Assembly (NCBI RefSeq): GCF_043729335.1
Contig: NZ_JAYTLQ010000010.1
Location: forward strand, 75,851-139,850
Direction of reading: 5' to 3'
From: Crenothrix sp043729335
Lineage (GTDB): Bacteria > Pseudomonadota > Gammaproteobacteria > Methylococcales > Methylomonadaceae
DNA: 64,000 nucleotides
How positions within the stretch are numbered: the first letter of the stretch is position 1; every line of letters starts with the position of its first letter. The notes below the pieces were generated by a model, which saw only the letters and a list, made by a program, of their open reading frames with translations, searched no databases and was not told the DNA's origin. Made by a program: the position numbers and the translations under genes. Below, one piece after another: positions 45,711 through 54,150 of this stretch.

Positions 45711-46711
45711 TCCTTCAGCCACTGAGCCACCGATTTGGCAAAGTAAGTCAAGATAGCATCACTGCCCGCACGTTTAAAAGCCATGAGTGATTCCATAACC
45801 ACCTGTTTTTCATCAAGCCATCCATTTAGACTCGCCGCTTTTATCATGGCATATTCGCCGCTGACCTGATAGGCAAAGGTAGGTACGCCAAACTCTTGCT
45901 TAACCCGATAAATAATATCTAAATACGGCATGCCTGGCTTAACCATCACCATATCTGCACCTTCTTGCAGATCCAGTGCGATTTCTCGTAGGGCTTCATC
46001 GGAATTGGCAGGATCCATTTGATAGTTGTGCTTATTGCCTTTACCCAGGTTACCGGAAGACCCTACTGCATCCCTGAACGGGCCATAAAAACTGGAGGCA
46101 TATTTAGCCGAATAAGCCAATATGCGGGTATTAATATGATTATTGGCCTCTAATGCCTGCCGGATTGCACCGATACGGCCATCCATCATGTCAGAAGGTG
46201 CCACAATATCAGCACCCGCTTGTGCATGCGATAAGGCTTGTTTGACCAGCACGGCGATGGTTTCATCATTAACGACATAACCTTGCGCATTAACAAGGCC
46301 ATCTTGGCCATGCGAGGTGAATGGATCAAGCGCAATATCCGTAATAATACCCAATTCGGGCAGGGCTTTTTTTAACGCGCGTACACTGCGCTGAATTAGC
46401 CCATCTGGGTTGTAGGCTTCAGCAGCGTTATCTGATTTTTTATCGGCAGCAATGACCGGAAACAGTGCAATAGCAGGAATGCCTAAATTGAAAAGCAACT
46501 GAGCCTCCTCTAGCAGCAAGTCCAAAGATAAGCGTTCTACATCTGGCATGGAGGTAATGAACTCTCGCTGCCCGCAACCTTCCGTCACAAATAAAGGATA
46601 AATCAGGTCATCAGCCGTGAGCTGGTTTTCCCGCATCAAACGCCTAGAAAAGTCGTTGTAACGCATTCGTCTCATGCGTGTATAGGGGAATTTAATGTTA
46701 TTATAAGACAT
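45707..46711 (-). CDS. hemB: Porphobilinogen synthase (delta-aminolevulinic acid dehydratase)
   Basis: 334 residues from the start chosen at 46711, matching family N-termini (FPYTRMRRMR). In-frame starts at 46726 and 46783 are possible. Schiff-base lysines are in AYSAKYASSFYG and MVMVKPGMP. The metal loop reads ALDPFTSHGQDG with Asp in place of Cys, so it is the Mg-dependent rather than Zn-dependent class. It condenses two 5-aminolevulinate molecules for haem synthesis. Divergent from the mlaC-like gene. Confidence 0.93.
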   Translation of the reverse strand: MSYNNIKFPYTRMRRMRYNDFSRRLMRENQLTADDLIYPLFVTEGCGQREFITSMPDVERLSLDLLLEEAQLLFNLGIPAIALFPVIAADKKSDNAAEAYNPDGLIQRSVRALKKALPELGIITDIALDPFTSHGQDGLVNAQGYVVNDETIAVLVKQALSHAQAGADIVAPSDMMDGRIGAIRQALEANNHINTRILAYSAKYASSFYGPFRDAVGSSGNLGKGNKHNYQMDPANSDEALREIALDLQEGADMVMVKPGMPYLDIIYRVKQEFGVPTFAYQVSGEYAMIKAASLNGWLDEKQVVMESLMAFKRAGSDAILTYFAKSVAQWLKE

Positions 46712-46840
46712 CTTGTCTATACTCATTAGCTTAGGAATATCGGCGTTACACACCTGGATAAACCGATGTGTTAGTAGGTTCATTGTATCAGGGAATAAAC
46801 GTTCTGATATTTCAAATTTGTCAGATTATTAGAGGTTTTT

Positions 46841-47473
46841 ATGAAGGTTAAACGCTTTACACAACTCAGTTTATTGGTCATGTTACTGGGATTTTTGCCA
46901 ATTTCTCACTCCGTTGCGGCTGAGTTGGCAGCGCCTCAGGTGGCCATAGAAAACGCATCTACAAAATTACAGCAAAAATTACAGGATAAAGCCTTCACCA
47001 AAGACTTTGTCAAAATCACCGAGTTTGTTAATGATGTTATTTATCCGCACACGGATTTTAATTTGATTTCCTCCCTGGTCCTGGGCAAGCTTTGGAAAGG
47101 CGCAAGCCCTGATGAGCAGGCACGATTTAAGCAAGAATTTCAAACTTTACTGGTAAGAACCTATTCCAGGGCATTTGTAGAATTTAAAGATTGGACCGTG
47201 CGCTTTTTACCGCTACAAATGGAACCTGGCGCCACCAAGGTCATTGTAAAAACTGAAGTGATTCAGCCGGGCATTCAGCCTATCGGCGTTAATTACCGTA
47301 TGGTGCTGAGTAATGGCGCATGGAAAGCCTATGACATTATGATTGAAGGCGTAAGTTTGGTAACCAACTACCGCACAACGTTTGCGAATGAAGTGCAAAC
47401 TAAAGGCTCGTTAAACGCGGTTATTGAAAATTTGGTCAAACGTAATTCGGATGCATTAATTGCCAAAAAATAA
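46841..47473 (+). CDS. mlaC: MlaC/Ttg2D-like phospholipid-binding periplasmic protein
   Basis: 210 residues with a signal peptide (cleavage near SVAA-EL) and the MlaC fold pattern: helix FVKITEFVNDVIYPHTDFNLIS, RTYSRAF, then the beta sheet ending WKAYDIMIEGVSLV. It would ferry phospholipids between outer and inner membranes. No mlaABDEF genes are nearby, so this is a stand-alone copy or the cluster is split. Confidence 0.88.
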   Translation: MKVKRFTQLSLLVMLLGFLPISHSVAAELAAPQVAIENASTKLQQKLQDKAFTKDFVKITEFVNDVIYPHTDFNLISSLVLGKLWKGASPDEQARFKQEFQTLLVRTYSRAFVEFKDWTVRFLPLQMEPGATKVIVKTEVIQPGIQPIGVNYRMVLSNGAWKAYDIMIEGVSLVTNYRTTFANEVQTKGSLNAVIENLVKRNSDALIAKK

Positions 47474-47520
47474 CTACCCAGTAGGTTTTTCGGTTAGCCA
47501 TCATCCTAAAGGAATCTGAT

Positions 47521-48513
47521 CTGTTACCGACACTGATTGCAAAGTATTCGACGCTGTACGATATTTTGTCGAACATAAAAGCAGATGCTTGGGCAACTGT
47601 ATTACCCAAGCAACTCGACCAGGCATTTGATAGTAGTAAACAGGGTGATTTGGCCGGTTGGTTTGATAGCATCCAGGCTCTGCCTACTGTTACTAGCAGC
47701 CTGCACAGACTGTTAGATAGCGATGCCATAACTATAGGCGCTGCGGCAGAAATAAGTCTGATGCAGCGTCAGCAATTGCAAGAAAACCTCAAAAGTTTAC
47801 ATCCGTGGCGCAAAGGCCCTTATGACCTATCCGGAATTTATATTGATACTGAATGGCGCTCTGATTGGAAGTGGAACCGATTAAAGGATCATATCTCGCC
47901 TTTAAAACAGCGCACCGTTTTGGATATAGGTTGCGGCAATGGCTATCATTGTTGGCGTATGCTCGGTGCAGGTGCTAAAGCGGTAATTGGTGTTGATCCG
48001 ATGCTGCTTAATGTCATGCAGTTTTTAGCGGTTAAAAAGCTGTATGGGGAAGCGCCCATTCACGTATTGCCTCTGGGTATAGAGCATATTCCTACTGGTT
48101 TAAAGGCATTTGATACCGTGTTTTCCATGGGGGTGCTGTATCACCGGCGCTCGCCTATCGATCACTTGTTGGAATTAAGAGATACCTTACAATCTGGCGG
48201 CGAACTAATTCTAGAGACTCTGGTGATAGATGGCAAGTTGGGCGAGGTGTTATTGCCGGAAGATCGGTATGCCAAAATGCGTAACGTATGGTTTTTACCC
48301 AGTTGCGCCACTTTGGAAAGCTGGTTAAAACGCTGTGGTTTTAACAATATTCGCTTGATTGATGTGACGACGACTAGCGTTGAAGAGCAGCGTAGCACTG
48401 ATTGGATGCGTTTTCATTCGTTACAGGATTTTCTTGCTCCTGAAAACCCACAGCTGACCGGCGAAGGCTTGCCCGCACCCAAACGGGCTATTTTTATTGC
48501 TAATGCCCAGTAG
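47521..48513 (+). CDS. cmoB: tRNA U34 carboxymethyltransferase, probable CTG start
   Basis: 330 residues from CTG 47521. The first ATG/GTG/TTG start in frame (TTG 47566) would cut off the helix LPTLIAKYSTLYDIL, which parallels the N-terminus of E. coli CmoB. An AAAGGA ribosome site lies seven bases before the CTG and none before the TTG. The body has the SAM site VLDIGCGNGYH, RKGPYDL, TEWRSDWKWNR and MGVLYHRRSP. It converts 5-hydroxyuridine at position 34 to 5-oxyacetyluridine using carboxy-SAM. The CTG start is an inference. Confidence 0.9.
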   Translation: MLPTLIAKYSTLYDILSNIKADAWATVLPKQLDQAFDSSKQGDLAGWFDSIQALPTVTSSLHRLLDSDAITIGAAAEISLMQRQQLQENLKSLHPWRKGPYDLSGIYIDTEWRSDWKWNRLKDHISPLKQRTVLDIGCGNGYHCWRMLGAGAKAVIGVDPMLLNVMQFLAVKKLYGEAPIHVLPLGIEHIPTGLKAFDTVFSMGVLYHRRSPIDHLLELRDTLQSGGELILETLVIDGKLGEVLLPEDRYAKMRNVWFLPSCATLESWLKRCGFNNIRLIDVTTTSVEEQRSTDWMRFHSLQDFLAPENPQLTGEGLPAPKRAIFIANAQ

Positions 48514-48551
48514 ATAGGCAAATCTTTGCGTCTCTACTGGGAGCATGCGTT

Positions 48552-49940
48552 TTACATGTGATATGCAGTTTCACCGTGTTCATTAATATCAAGGCCTTCG
48601 CGCTCAACATCTTCACTGACGCGCAGGCCAATCAGCACATCAACCAGCTTGAAAGCAATAAAAGACACCACACCTGACCAGATGATGCAAATCAGTACGC
48701 CCCACAACTGGCTACCTAATTGCCCCAGCATATTGTATTCAGCAACACCATTGGCGACATAATCCCAAACGCCTGTACCGCCTAATGCGGGGCTAGCTAC
48801 TACGGCTGTTCCCAGCGCACCAATCATACCGCCTACACCATGCACACCAAAGGCATCCAGAGAATCATCGTAGCCGAGTTTGGCTTTTAAAAAGGTCACC
48901 GACCAAAAACAGACTGCACCGACGAATAGACCTAGAAAAATAGCGCCCATAGGGCCTGACCAGCCACATGCGGGGGTAATTGCAACCAAACCGGCAACAG
49001 CACCGGAAGCGCCACCCAACATACTGGGTTTACCGCGAATTAACCATTCTGCGCCAACCCATGACAGCGTTGCTGCAGCACTAGCTAACAAGGTGTTGAT
49101 AAAGACTAACGCTGCCAGGCCATTGGCTTCCAGGTTAGAGCCCACGTTAAAACCAAACCAGCCGACCCACAATAATGATGCACCAATCATGGTCATGGTT
49201 ACACTGTGTGGTGCCAGTGATTCTTTTTTAAAACCGATACGTTTGCCCACCATAATACAGCCGATTAAACCCGCGATACCGGCATTAATATGCACTACTG
49301 TACCGCCAGCAAAATCCAATGCACCTTTTTGGAACAAAAACCCTGCGGTAGCACCAGCGGCTTCTGCAGCAGCAGCATCTGTATAGGCATCAGGGCCCGT
49401 CCAATACCAAACCATGTGAGCCATAGGTAAATACGCAAAACTAAACCACAGCAACATAAACAGTAAAATGGCTGAAAATTTCACCCGTTCAGCAAATGCA
49501 CCAATAATGAGCGCTGGGGTAATGCCGGCAAACGTTAACTGGAAAGCCACATAAATAAACTCTGGAATATAAACTCCTTTGCTGAAGGTTGCTGCCATTG
49601 AATCGGGGGTGATGCCTTTAAGGAATAGTTTGCTAAAGCTACCAAAAAAAGCATTGCCTTCAGTAAAAGCAACGCTGTAGCCGTAGATTGCCCACAATAT
49701 CGACATCATTGCGAAAATGACAAACACCTGCATTAAGATAGACAGCATGTTTTTGGCGCGTACCATGCCGCCGTAAAACAAGGCCAAACCGGGGATTACC
49801 ATCAAGATAACCAGTACGGTTGCGACTATCATCCAGGCGGTATCACCTTTATTGATAGTGGGTACAACAGGTTCCGCATAAGCAAAACTCGCACAAGCTA
49901 ATAGCGCCAAACAGGTGAAGATTTTTAATAATGATTTCAT
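48552..49940 (-). CDS. amtB: Ammonium transporter
   Basis: 462 residues. The start at ATG 49940 is set by an AGGAGG ribosome site and gives a signal peptide (SLLKIFTCLALLACASFAYAE). Eleven helices follow with GGMVRAKNMLS, AHMVWYWTGPDAY and the pore histidines (VVHINAG, GVHGVGG). It transports ammonium and binds GlnK. Overlapping upstream longer frames are not supported. Second gene of the glnK-amtB operon, 10 bases after glnK. Confidence 0.94.
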   Translation of the reverse strand: MKSLLKIFTCLALLACASFAYAEPVVPTINKGDTAWMIVATVLVILMVIPGLALFYGGMVRAKNMLSILMQVFVIFAMMSILWAIYGYSVAFTEGNAFFGSFSKLFLKGITPDSMAATFSKGVYIPEFIYVAFQLTFAGITPALIIGAFAERVKFSAILLFMLLWFSFAYLPMAHMVWYWTGPDAYTDAAAAEAAGATAGFLFQKGALDFAGGTVVHINAGIAGLIGCIMVGKRIGFKKESLAPHSVTMTMIGASLLWVGWFGFNVGSNLEANGLAALVFINTLLASAAATLSWVGAEWLIRGKPSMLGGASGAVAGLVAITPACGWSGPMGAIFLGLFVGAVCFWSVTFLKAKLGYDDSLDAFGVHGVGGMIGALGTAVVASPALGGTGVWDYVANGVAEYNMLGQLGSQLWGVLICIIWSGVVSFIAFKLVDVLIGLRVSEDVEREGLDINEHGETAYHM

Positions 49941-49950
49941 AGTGCCTCCT

Positions 49951-50289
49951 TTACAGTGCTTCTTCGCCAGTTTCACCGGTACGAATCCGGATAACTTGCT
50001 CCAAGTCAGTTACAAAAATTTTACCGTCACCAATTTTACCGGTGTTGGCTGCTTTAGTAATAGCGACAATGACTTGCTCAGCCAAGCTGTCGGCGACAGC
50101 GACTTCTATTTTTGCTTTCGGTAGAAAATCAACAACATACTCAGCGCCGCGATACAGCTCGGTATGGCCTTTTTGACGGCCGAAGCCTTTAACTTCAGTG
50201 ACTGTTACGCCGGATACCCCAAGATCGGAGAGTGCTTCGCGCACATCATCGAGTTTAAAGGGCTTAACAATGGCAGTTATCAGTTTCAT
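49951..50289 (-). CDS. glnK: Nitrogen regulatory protein P-II
   Basis: 112 residues. Residues 1-11 are MKLITAIVKPF and Tyr51, the uridylylation site in the T-loop, is present (RGAEYVVDFLPK). ATP-binding GKIGDGKIFV and C-terminal RIRTGETGEEAL complete the family. Its position directly before amtB marks it as GlnK, which blocks AmtB when nitrogen is plentiful. Transcription from a sigma-54 promoter with NtrC sites is indicated. Confidence 0.94.
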   Translation of the reverse strand: MKLITAIVKPFKLDDVREALSDLGVSGVTVTEVKGFGRQKGHTELYRGAEYVVDFLPKAKIEVAVADSLAEQVIVAITKAANTGKIGDGKIFVTDLEQVIRIRTGETGEEAL

Positions 50290-50392
50290 ACATGCTCCTT
50301 AATCAAGTTAACAATCTGAGAACCCAAAATGCTTTTTCTTGTGGAAGCCGCAGTGTGTATTTGTAAATATGGATTCACTTAAATCAGTTACA

Positions 50393-50408
50393 GCACATAG
50401 TGTGCCAA
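50393..50408 (-). promoter_or_regulatory. Sigma-54 promoter of glnK-amtB
   Basis: Minus-strand TTGGCACACTATGTGC: the -24 GG and -12 GC have the exact spacing of the TGGCAC-N5-TTGC consensus, with one base different in the -12 block. The -12 GC ends 104 bases before glnK. Confidence 0.8.
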
Positions 50409-50470
50409 TTGAAAATAAGTGATTAAAACTCAAGGATTAGGCTAAGCGGGAAAATGATTTTTACATCTAG

Positions 50471-50487
50471 CGCACCAGATTGGTGCT
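50471..50487 (-). promoter_or_regulatory. NtrC-binding site 1 upstream of glnK
   Basis: GCACCAGATTGGTGC, the perfect GCACCA-N3-TGGTGC palindrome of NtrC enhancer sites. It lies about 70 bases upstream of the -24 element. Confidence 0.85.
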
Positions 50488-50500
50488 GACAATATTTTTT

Positions 50501-50517
50501 TGGTAATTATTGGTGCA
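50501..50517 (-). promoter_or_regulatory. NtrC-binding site 2 upstream of glnK (half-conserved)
   Basis: TGGTAATTATTGGTGCA: the TGGTGCA half is perfect, the other half poor. Centre 30 bp from site 1, near three helical turns. Confidence 0.6.
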
Positions 50518-50560
50518 AAGCAGATTTAATAGTGAGCTAAGGGCTGGCAAAATAATTATC

Positions 50561-50586
50561 AAAAAAAATGCGCCCGAAGGCGCATT
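50561..50586 (-). terminator. Rho-independent terminator of the porin gene
   Basis: On the minus strand AATGCGCC-TTCG-GGCGCATT followed by a run of T: strong GC stem, tetraloop and U tract. It lies 33 bases after the porin stop. Confidence 0.9.
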
Positions 50587-50619
50587 GTAAACGAGGGAGA
50601 TTGTTGCTTCAGGTGGGTT

Positions 50620-51945
50620 TTAAAATGCTAAAGTCATATCGGTTGAAAACAAGAACTGATTATCTTGGTTACCACCATCAAAAGGCTGAGAGCCTGCGGG
50701 TGCATTGCTATCAACCCAGTCATAACGCACGTTGGGGCGTACATTTAGCCATTTTACGGGTTTCCAGGTTACACCCGCTGTAACCGCATAAAACGAACCT
50801 GGAGCACAGCGGGCAGCAGTACGGCCAGGCGCGCAGACGCGGAAGCCGTTTTGATCACGGAACCATTCACCACGGATACCGGCGGTCAGATCATCTCTTA
50901 CATCGTAAGTTAAATGGCTTAATACACCATACCATTCTGCATCGGGTGCAGTTGAATAAGCTGGATTAATGCCGTCAGCAAAACCATGATCGTGTTGCAA
51001 TACAAAGTGCATTTTATCGGTAAAATTATGTTTTAAGACTGCGCTGTACATAGCCCAAGCGTCATCAGTTTGTTCTGATCTTGCACCATAAGTACCGCTC
51101 ATATTTAACGATGTTGCTTTGCTATTGCTGGTCCAGGTTGCACCCATCAAGCCAGACCAGTTACCCAGTTGTTGATCCCAGCTACCATCCCAACCGCCGG
51201 TTGCGCTGCCGGTTACTGCGCCACCCATAACCGCCCAGTTTTTATCGATAGTGTAGTTAGCCATAATACCGGTATGGGTAAACGGTTCGCCATACTGCAT
51301 GGTATAGGCATGGGTGTAGAAGAAATTATCGGGCGCAGGAACGGTTTCGTAGCCAATCGGTGTGTAAAAGTGACCGGCCTTAACATTTAAGCCATTGCCT
51401 ATTGGAATATAAGCTTCCAAATACGCTTGGGGAATGGCGAAACCATAAAAACGACTGTTAGATGTAATATCTAAATCCCAAGTGCCACGGTCTAATGGTC
51501 TTGTGCCGGGTGCAAAACCTAACTCATTGCCAGGTACGCCATAGGCTTGTGTAAACACAGCATCCGAGCCATACATTACATCAAAACGACCACCAAGATC
51601 CCATGAGCTGCCTTCGCTAGCCACTGCACGTTGTAAAAACAGGTTTAATTGGTTGACTTGTGGCTCAGCGGAACGATCCCCAAAAGTGACAGGGCCATTG
51701 AATCTGTCGCCTGGATCGGTAGCGTTGTAAGTGATGCCGCTATTTAACCAACCGCCAATTTTCAGGTGGTTGTTTTTCATAAATGAAGCTTCGTTGGGGT
51801 CGCCCATGGCTTCAAGTAAAGTGTTGGCTTCTGTCAATGGTTTGGCCACAGCATGGGCATTTGCTGCGTTTAAGCTGCAAAGTGCGGCTATGGTCAAAGC
51901 TAAGGGTTTAATAGGGAAATAAAAATGGTTAGGCGGCTTATTCAT
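50620..51945 (-). CDS. Outer-membrane beta-barrel porin (BBP2-type), NtrC/sigma-54 controlled
   Basis: 441 residues. A signal peptide ending in ANAHA precedes a single barrel of alternating strands with a C-terminal Phe (FLFSTDMTLAF). The pattern (GGWLNSGITYNA, GGRFDVMYGSD, AYLEAYIPIGNGLNVKAGHFYTP split here) is the DUF1597/BBP2 type. It has its own sigma-54 promoter and NtrC site pair, so it should be induced by nitrogen limitation and may pass a small nitrogen compound. A strong terminator lies after the stop. Confidence 0.8.
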   Translation of the reverse strand: MNKPPNHFYFPIKPLALTIAALCSLNAANAHAVAKPLTEANTLLEAMGDPNEASFMKNNHLKIGGWLNSGITYNATDPGDRFNGPVTFGDRSAEPQVNQLNLFLQRAVASEGSSWDLGGRFDVMYGSDAVFTQAYGVPGNELGFAPGTRPLDRGTWDLDITSNSRFYGFAIPQAYLEAYIPIGNGLNVKAGHFYTPIGYETVPAPDNFFYTHAYTMQYGEPFTHTGIMANYTIDKNWAVMGGAVTGSATGGWDGSWDQQLGNWSGLMGATWTSNSKATSLNMSGTYGARSEQTDDAWAMYSAVLKHNFTDKMHFVLQHDHGFADGINPAYSTAPDAEWYGVLSHLTYDVRDDLTAGIRGEWFRDQNGFRVCAPGRTAARCAPGSFYAVTAGVTWKPVKWLNVRPNVRYDWVDSNAPAGSQPFDGGNQDNQFLFSTDMTLAF

Positions 51946-51999
51946 GATGGTTCCTCATAATAATTTTTCTAAAAAACGATACTGTCTTTAAAAAGTTTA

Positions 52000-52014
52000 G
52001 CACACAATATGCCA
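52000..52014 (-). promoter_or_regulatory. Sigma-54 promoter of the porin gene
   Basis: Minus-strand TGGCATATTGTGTGC. GG and GC have exact sigma-54 spacing. The -12 element ends 55 bases before the start codon, giving a leader of about 40 bases. Confidence 0.75.
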
Positions 52015-52067
52015 GTTGTATAAATGCTAATTTTATTGGGTTTAAGCAACAAGTTCATAAATCATGT

Positions 52068-52084
52068 TGTACTAAAGTGGTGCA
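52068..52084 (-). promoter_or_regulatory. NtrC-binding site 1 upstream of the porin
   Basis: TGTACTAAAGTGGTGCA against TGCACCA-N3-TGGTGCA: one clear mismatch plus one tolerated C-to-T change. It lies about 55 bases upstream of the -24 element. Confidence 0.75.
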
Positions 52085-52098
52085 GTTGCGACATTTTT

Positions 52099-52115
52099 TG
52101 CACCACTATGGTATT
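52099..52115 (-). promoter_or_regulatory. NtrC-binding site 2 upstream of the porin
   Basis: TGCACCACTATGGTATT: first half perfect, second half partly conserved (TGGT). Centre 31 bp from site 1. Confidence 0.65.
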
Positions 52116-52355
52116 TCAGTAAGCTATTAAGCTGGTCTTTTACTTGGCGAGTACCTGCGTATATTGGTTTTGGGCTATGGTATTTTCGATGAGCTGGTTG
52201 GTTTTTAAAACAGCAACTGGCGAATCTATATTAATGATAAGCACATGTTGTTAAGGCGCATCAAAAGGCCGCTGGAGACATTTATGGCAAACAGCGTCAT
52301 GCAGAGCAAGCAGTTGCTTTAGCTTGTCTGGAAGGTAGATTGATTAATTAATGCT

Positions 52356-52505
52356 TCAGAGGCTAATGGGGTTTGCTGATTTTATCAGTTGTTCCAGAAA
52401 AGCCGCCAGTCCTGCAATTATCGCATTTTCGTTATCGAGAGAATAGCGAGGGTAATACGACTTAAAGCAGTAGAGTTGCGCTAATCCAGCCAATGGATGG
52501 CGCAA
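52356..52505 (-). pseudogene. Short coding fragment, family unknown
   Basis: A 49-residue minus-strand frame of protein-like composition (QLYCFKSYYPRYSLDN, then AIIAGLAAFLEQL). It can only start at a TTG without a ribosome site, and in-frame stops close it upstream. Most likely a remnant, perhaps chance. Confidence 0.25.
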
Positions 52506-52752
52506 AAACTATAGCCTTGCTTAGTTTAAATAAGGGTTAGCCAATATACAGATTTTGCCCTTATAGATGCGTTTTATTACACGCTAAAAAGATTAGTTTT
52601 CAATAAATCGGTATAATAAATTATGTGCATGCCGTTTGCTAACTGATATGTTTTTTTATGTAAGACTTTGTTTGTACTGTATCTTTATCTTTTTTTCTCA
52701 ATGTATTTTTTGAGCCTCAAGTTGTAGAGTAGCCTTTTTACTGTTAGGTATT

Positions 52753-54150
52753 ATGTCTGAAAATTATTTGTTTGATCGTGATTATTCCGTTGAAGCGTTA
52801 AAGATTCCCCCAAATTCCATCCAAGCTGAGCAATCGGTTTTGGGTGGTTTAATGCTGGATAACCAGACCTGGGACACTATTGCTGACAAAGTGGGCGAGG
52901 TTGATTTTTACCGTAAGGATCATCGGCTAATATTTAAGACCATTGAACAGTTGGCCGAAAAGCAAATTCCGTTTGATGTCATCACCATTTCGGAAGCTCT
53001 TGAAGTTATCGGTGAGCTGACTAATGCGGGCGGCTTGTCTTATTTAGGCATGTTGGCTAAAGATACCCCCAGTGCCGCCAATATTGTCAATTATGCCAAT
53101 ATTGTCCGAGATCGTTCAGTATTGAGGCAGTTAATTCATGTGGGGACACAAATTGCTGATTCGGCATTTAATACCGAAGGCCGAGAAACCTCAGAATTAT
53201 TAGAGTGTGCCGAGCGTGATGTGTTTAAAATCGCCGAACAAAGACAACGTGGCCAAGCGGGCGGATTTGCTTCGATTAAATCTTTACTGGCCAAAGCGGT
53301 CGATAAAATTGAAACCTTATATGGGCAAGATGGCAATATTACCGGCGCTGCGACCGGATTTACCGATTTTGACGAGCTGACTTCAGGATTGCAACCGGCT
53401 GATTTAATTATTGTGGCTGGTAGGCCTTCAATGGGAAAAACTACAATAGCCATGAATATGGCTGAGAATGTAGCCATTCGTAGTGGTAAACCCGTTGCCG
53501 TGTTCAGTATGGAAATGCCCGGTGATGCCCTGGCAATGCGCATGATGTCTTCTTTAGGACGGATAGATCAGCATAGAATCCGTACCGGTAAACTGGAGGA
53601 TGACGAATGGCCGCGTTTGACCTCGGCGATCAATATATTGGCGGAAACCAAGCTGTTTATTGATGATACCGCAGCGCTTACACCTACCGAAGTGCGTGCG
53701 CGTGCCCGGCGTTTAACGCGCGAGCATGGTCAGTTGGGATTAATTGTGCTGGATTATCTTCAGCTCATGCAGTCGCCTTCCAGTGGGGAAAATCGGGTGC
53801 AGCAAATTTCTGATATTTCGCGTGGCTTAAAGGCGCTGGCAAAAGAATTGCATGTGCCGGTGGTGGCACTTTCCCAGTTAAACCGTAATCTTGAACAACG
53901 TCCTAACAAGCGTCCGGTGATGTCGGACTTACGTGAATCCGGTGCGATTGAGCAAGATGCCGATTTGATTGTGTTTGTATACCGCGATGAAGTCTATAAC
54001 GAAGATAGCCCAGACAAAGGCATCGCTGAAGTGATTATCGGTAAACAGCGTAATGGTCCATTGGGTACCGTCAGGCTGACATTTTTGGGACAATACACCC
54101 GTTTTGAAAATTTTGCCGGAACGTACAGTGGTAATGGAGATTATGAATGA
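52753..54150 (+). CDS. dnaB: Replicative DNA helicase
   Basis: 465 residues. N-terminal domain with AEQSVLGGLMLD, linker, then a RecA-like domain with Walker A GRPSMGKTTIA, Walker B LIVLDYLQLM and the C-terminal RNGPLGTVRL. It unwinds DNA at the fork. No intein or insertion. The stop overlaps alr by four bases, the common dnaB-alr order. Confidence 0.96.
   Translation: MSENYLFDRDYSVEALKIPPNSIQAEQSVLGGLMLDNQTWDTIADKVGEVDFYRKDHRLIFKTIEQLAEKQIPFDVITISEALEVIGELTNAGGLSYLGMLAKDTPSAANIVNYANIVRDRSVLRQLIHVGTQIADSAFNTEGRETSELLECAERDVFKIAEQRQRGQAGGFASIKSLLAKAVDKIETLYGQDGNITGAATGFTDFDELTSGLQPADLIIVAGRPSMGKTTIAMNMAENVAIRSGKPVAVFSMEMPGDALAMRMMSSLGRIDQHRIRTGKLEDDEWPRLTSAINILAETKLFIDDTAALTPTEVRARARRLTREHGQLGLIVLDYLQLMQSPSSGENRVQQISDISRGLKALAKELHVPVVALSQLNRNLEQRPNKRPVMSDLRESGAIEQDADLIVFVYRDEVYNEDSPDKGIAEVIIGKQRNGPLGTVRLTFLGQYTRFENFAGTYSGNGDYE

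Larger units (their letters stand above)
50290..50560. other. Intergenic region carrying the glnK promoter
   Basis: 271 bases without a gene. They hold the sigma-54 promoter and NtrC sites listed separately, and are bounded by the porin terminator. Confidence 0.7.
51946..52752. other. 807-bp intergenic region, porin promoter to dnaB
   Basis: The left part holds the sigma-54 promoter (52000-52014) and two NtrC sites (52068-52115). The right part holds a 49-codon fragment (52356-52505) and possible further decayed coding. The last 250 bases are AT-rich leader of dnaB. Confidence 0.6.

Noticed and set aside
48880..49386. 168-codon frame antisense to amtB
   Set aside because: Lies entirely within a clear amtB; no homology-like motif.
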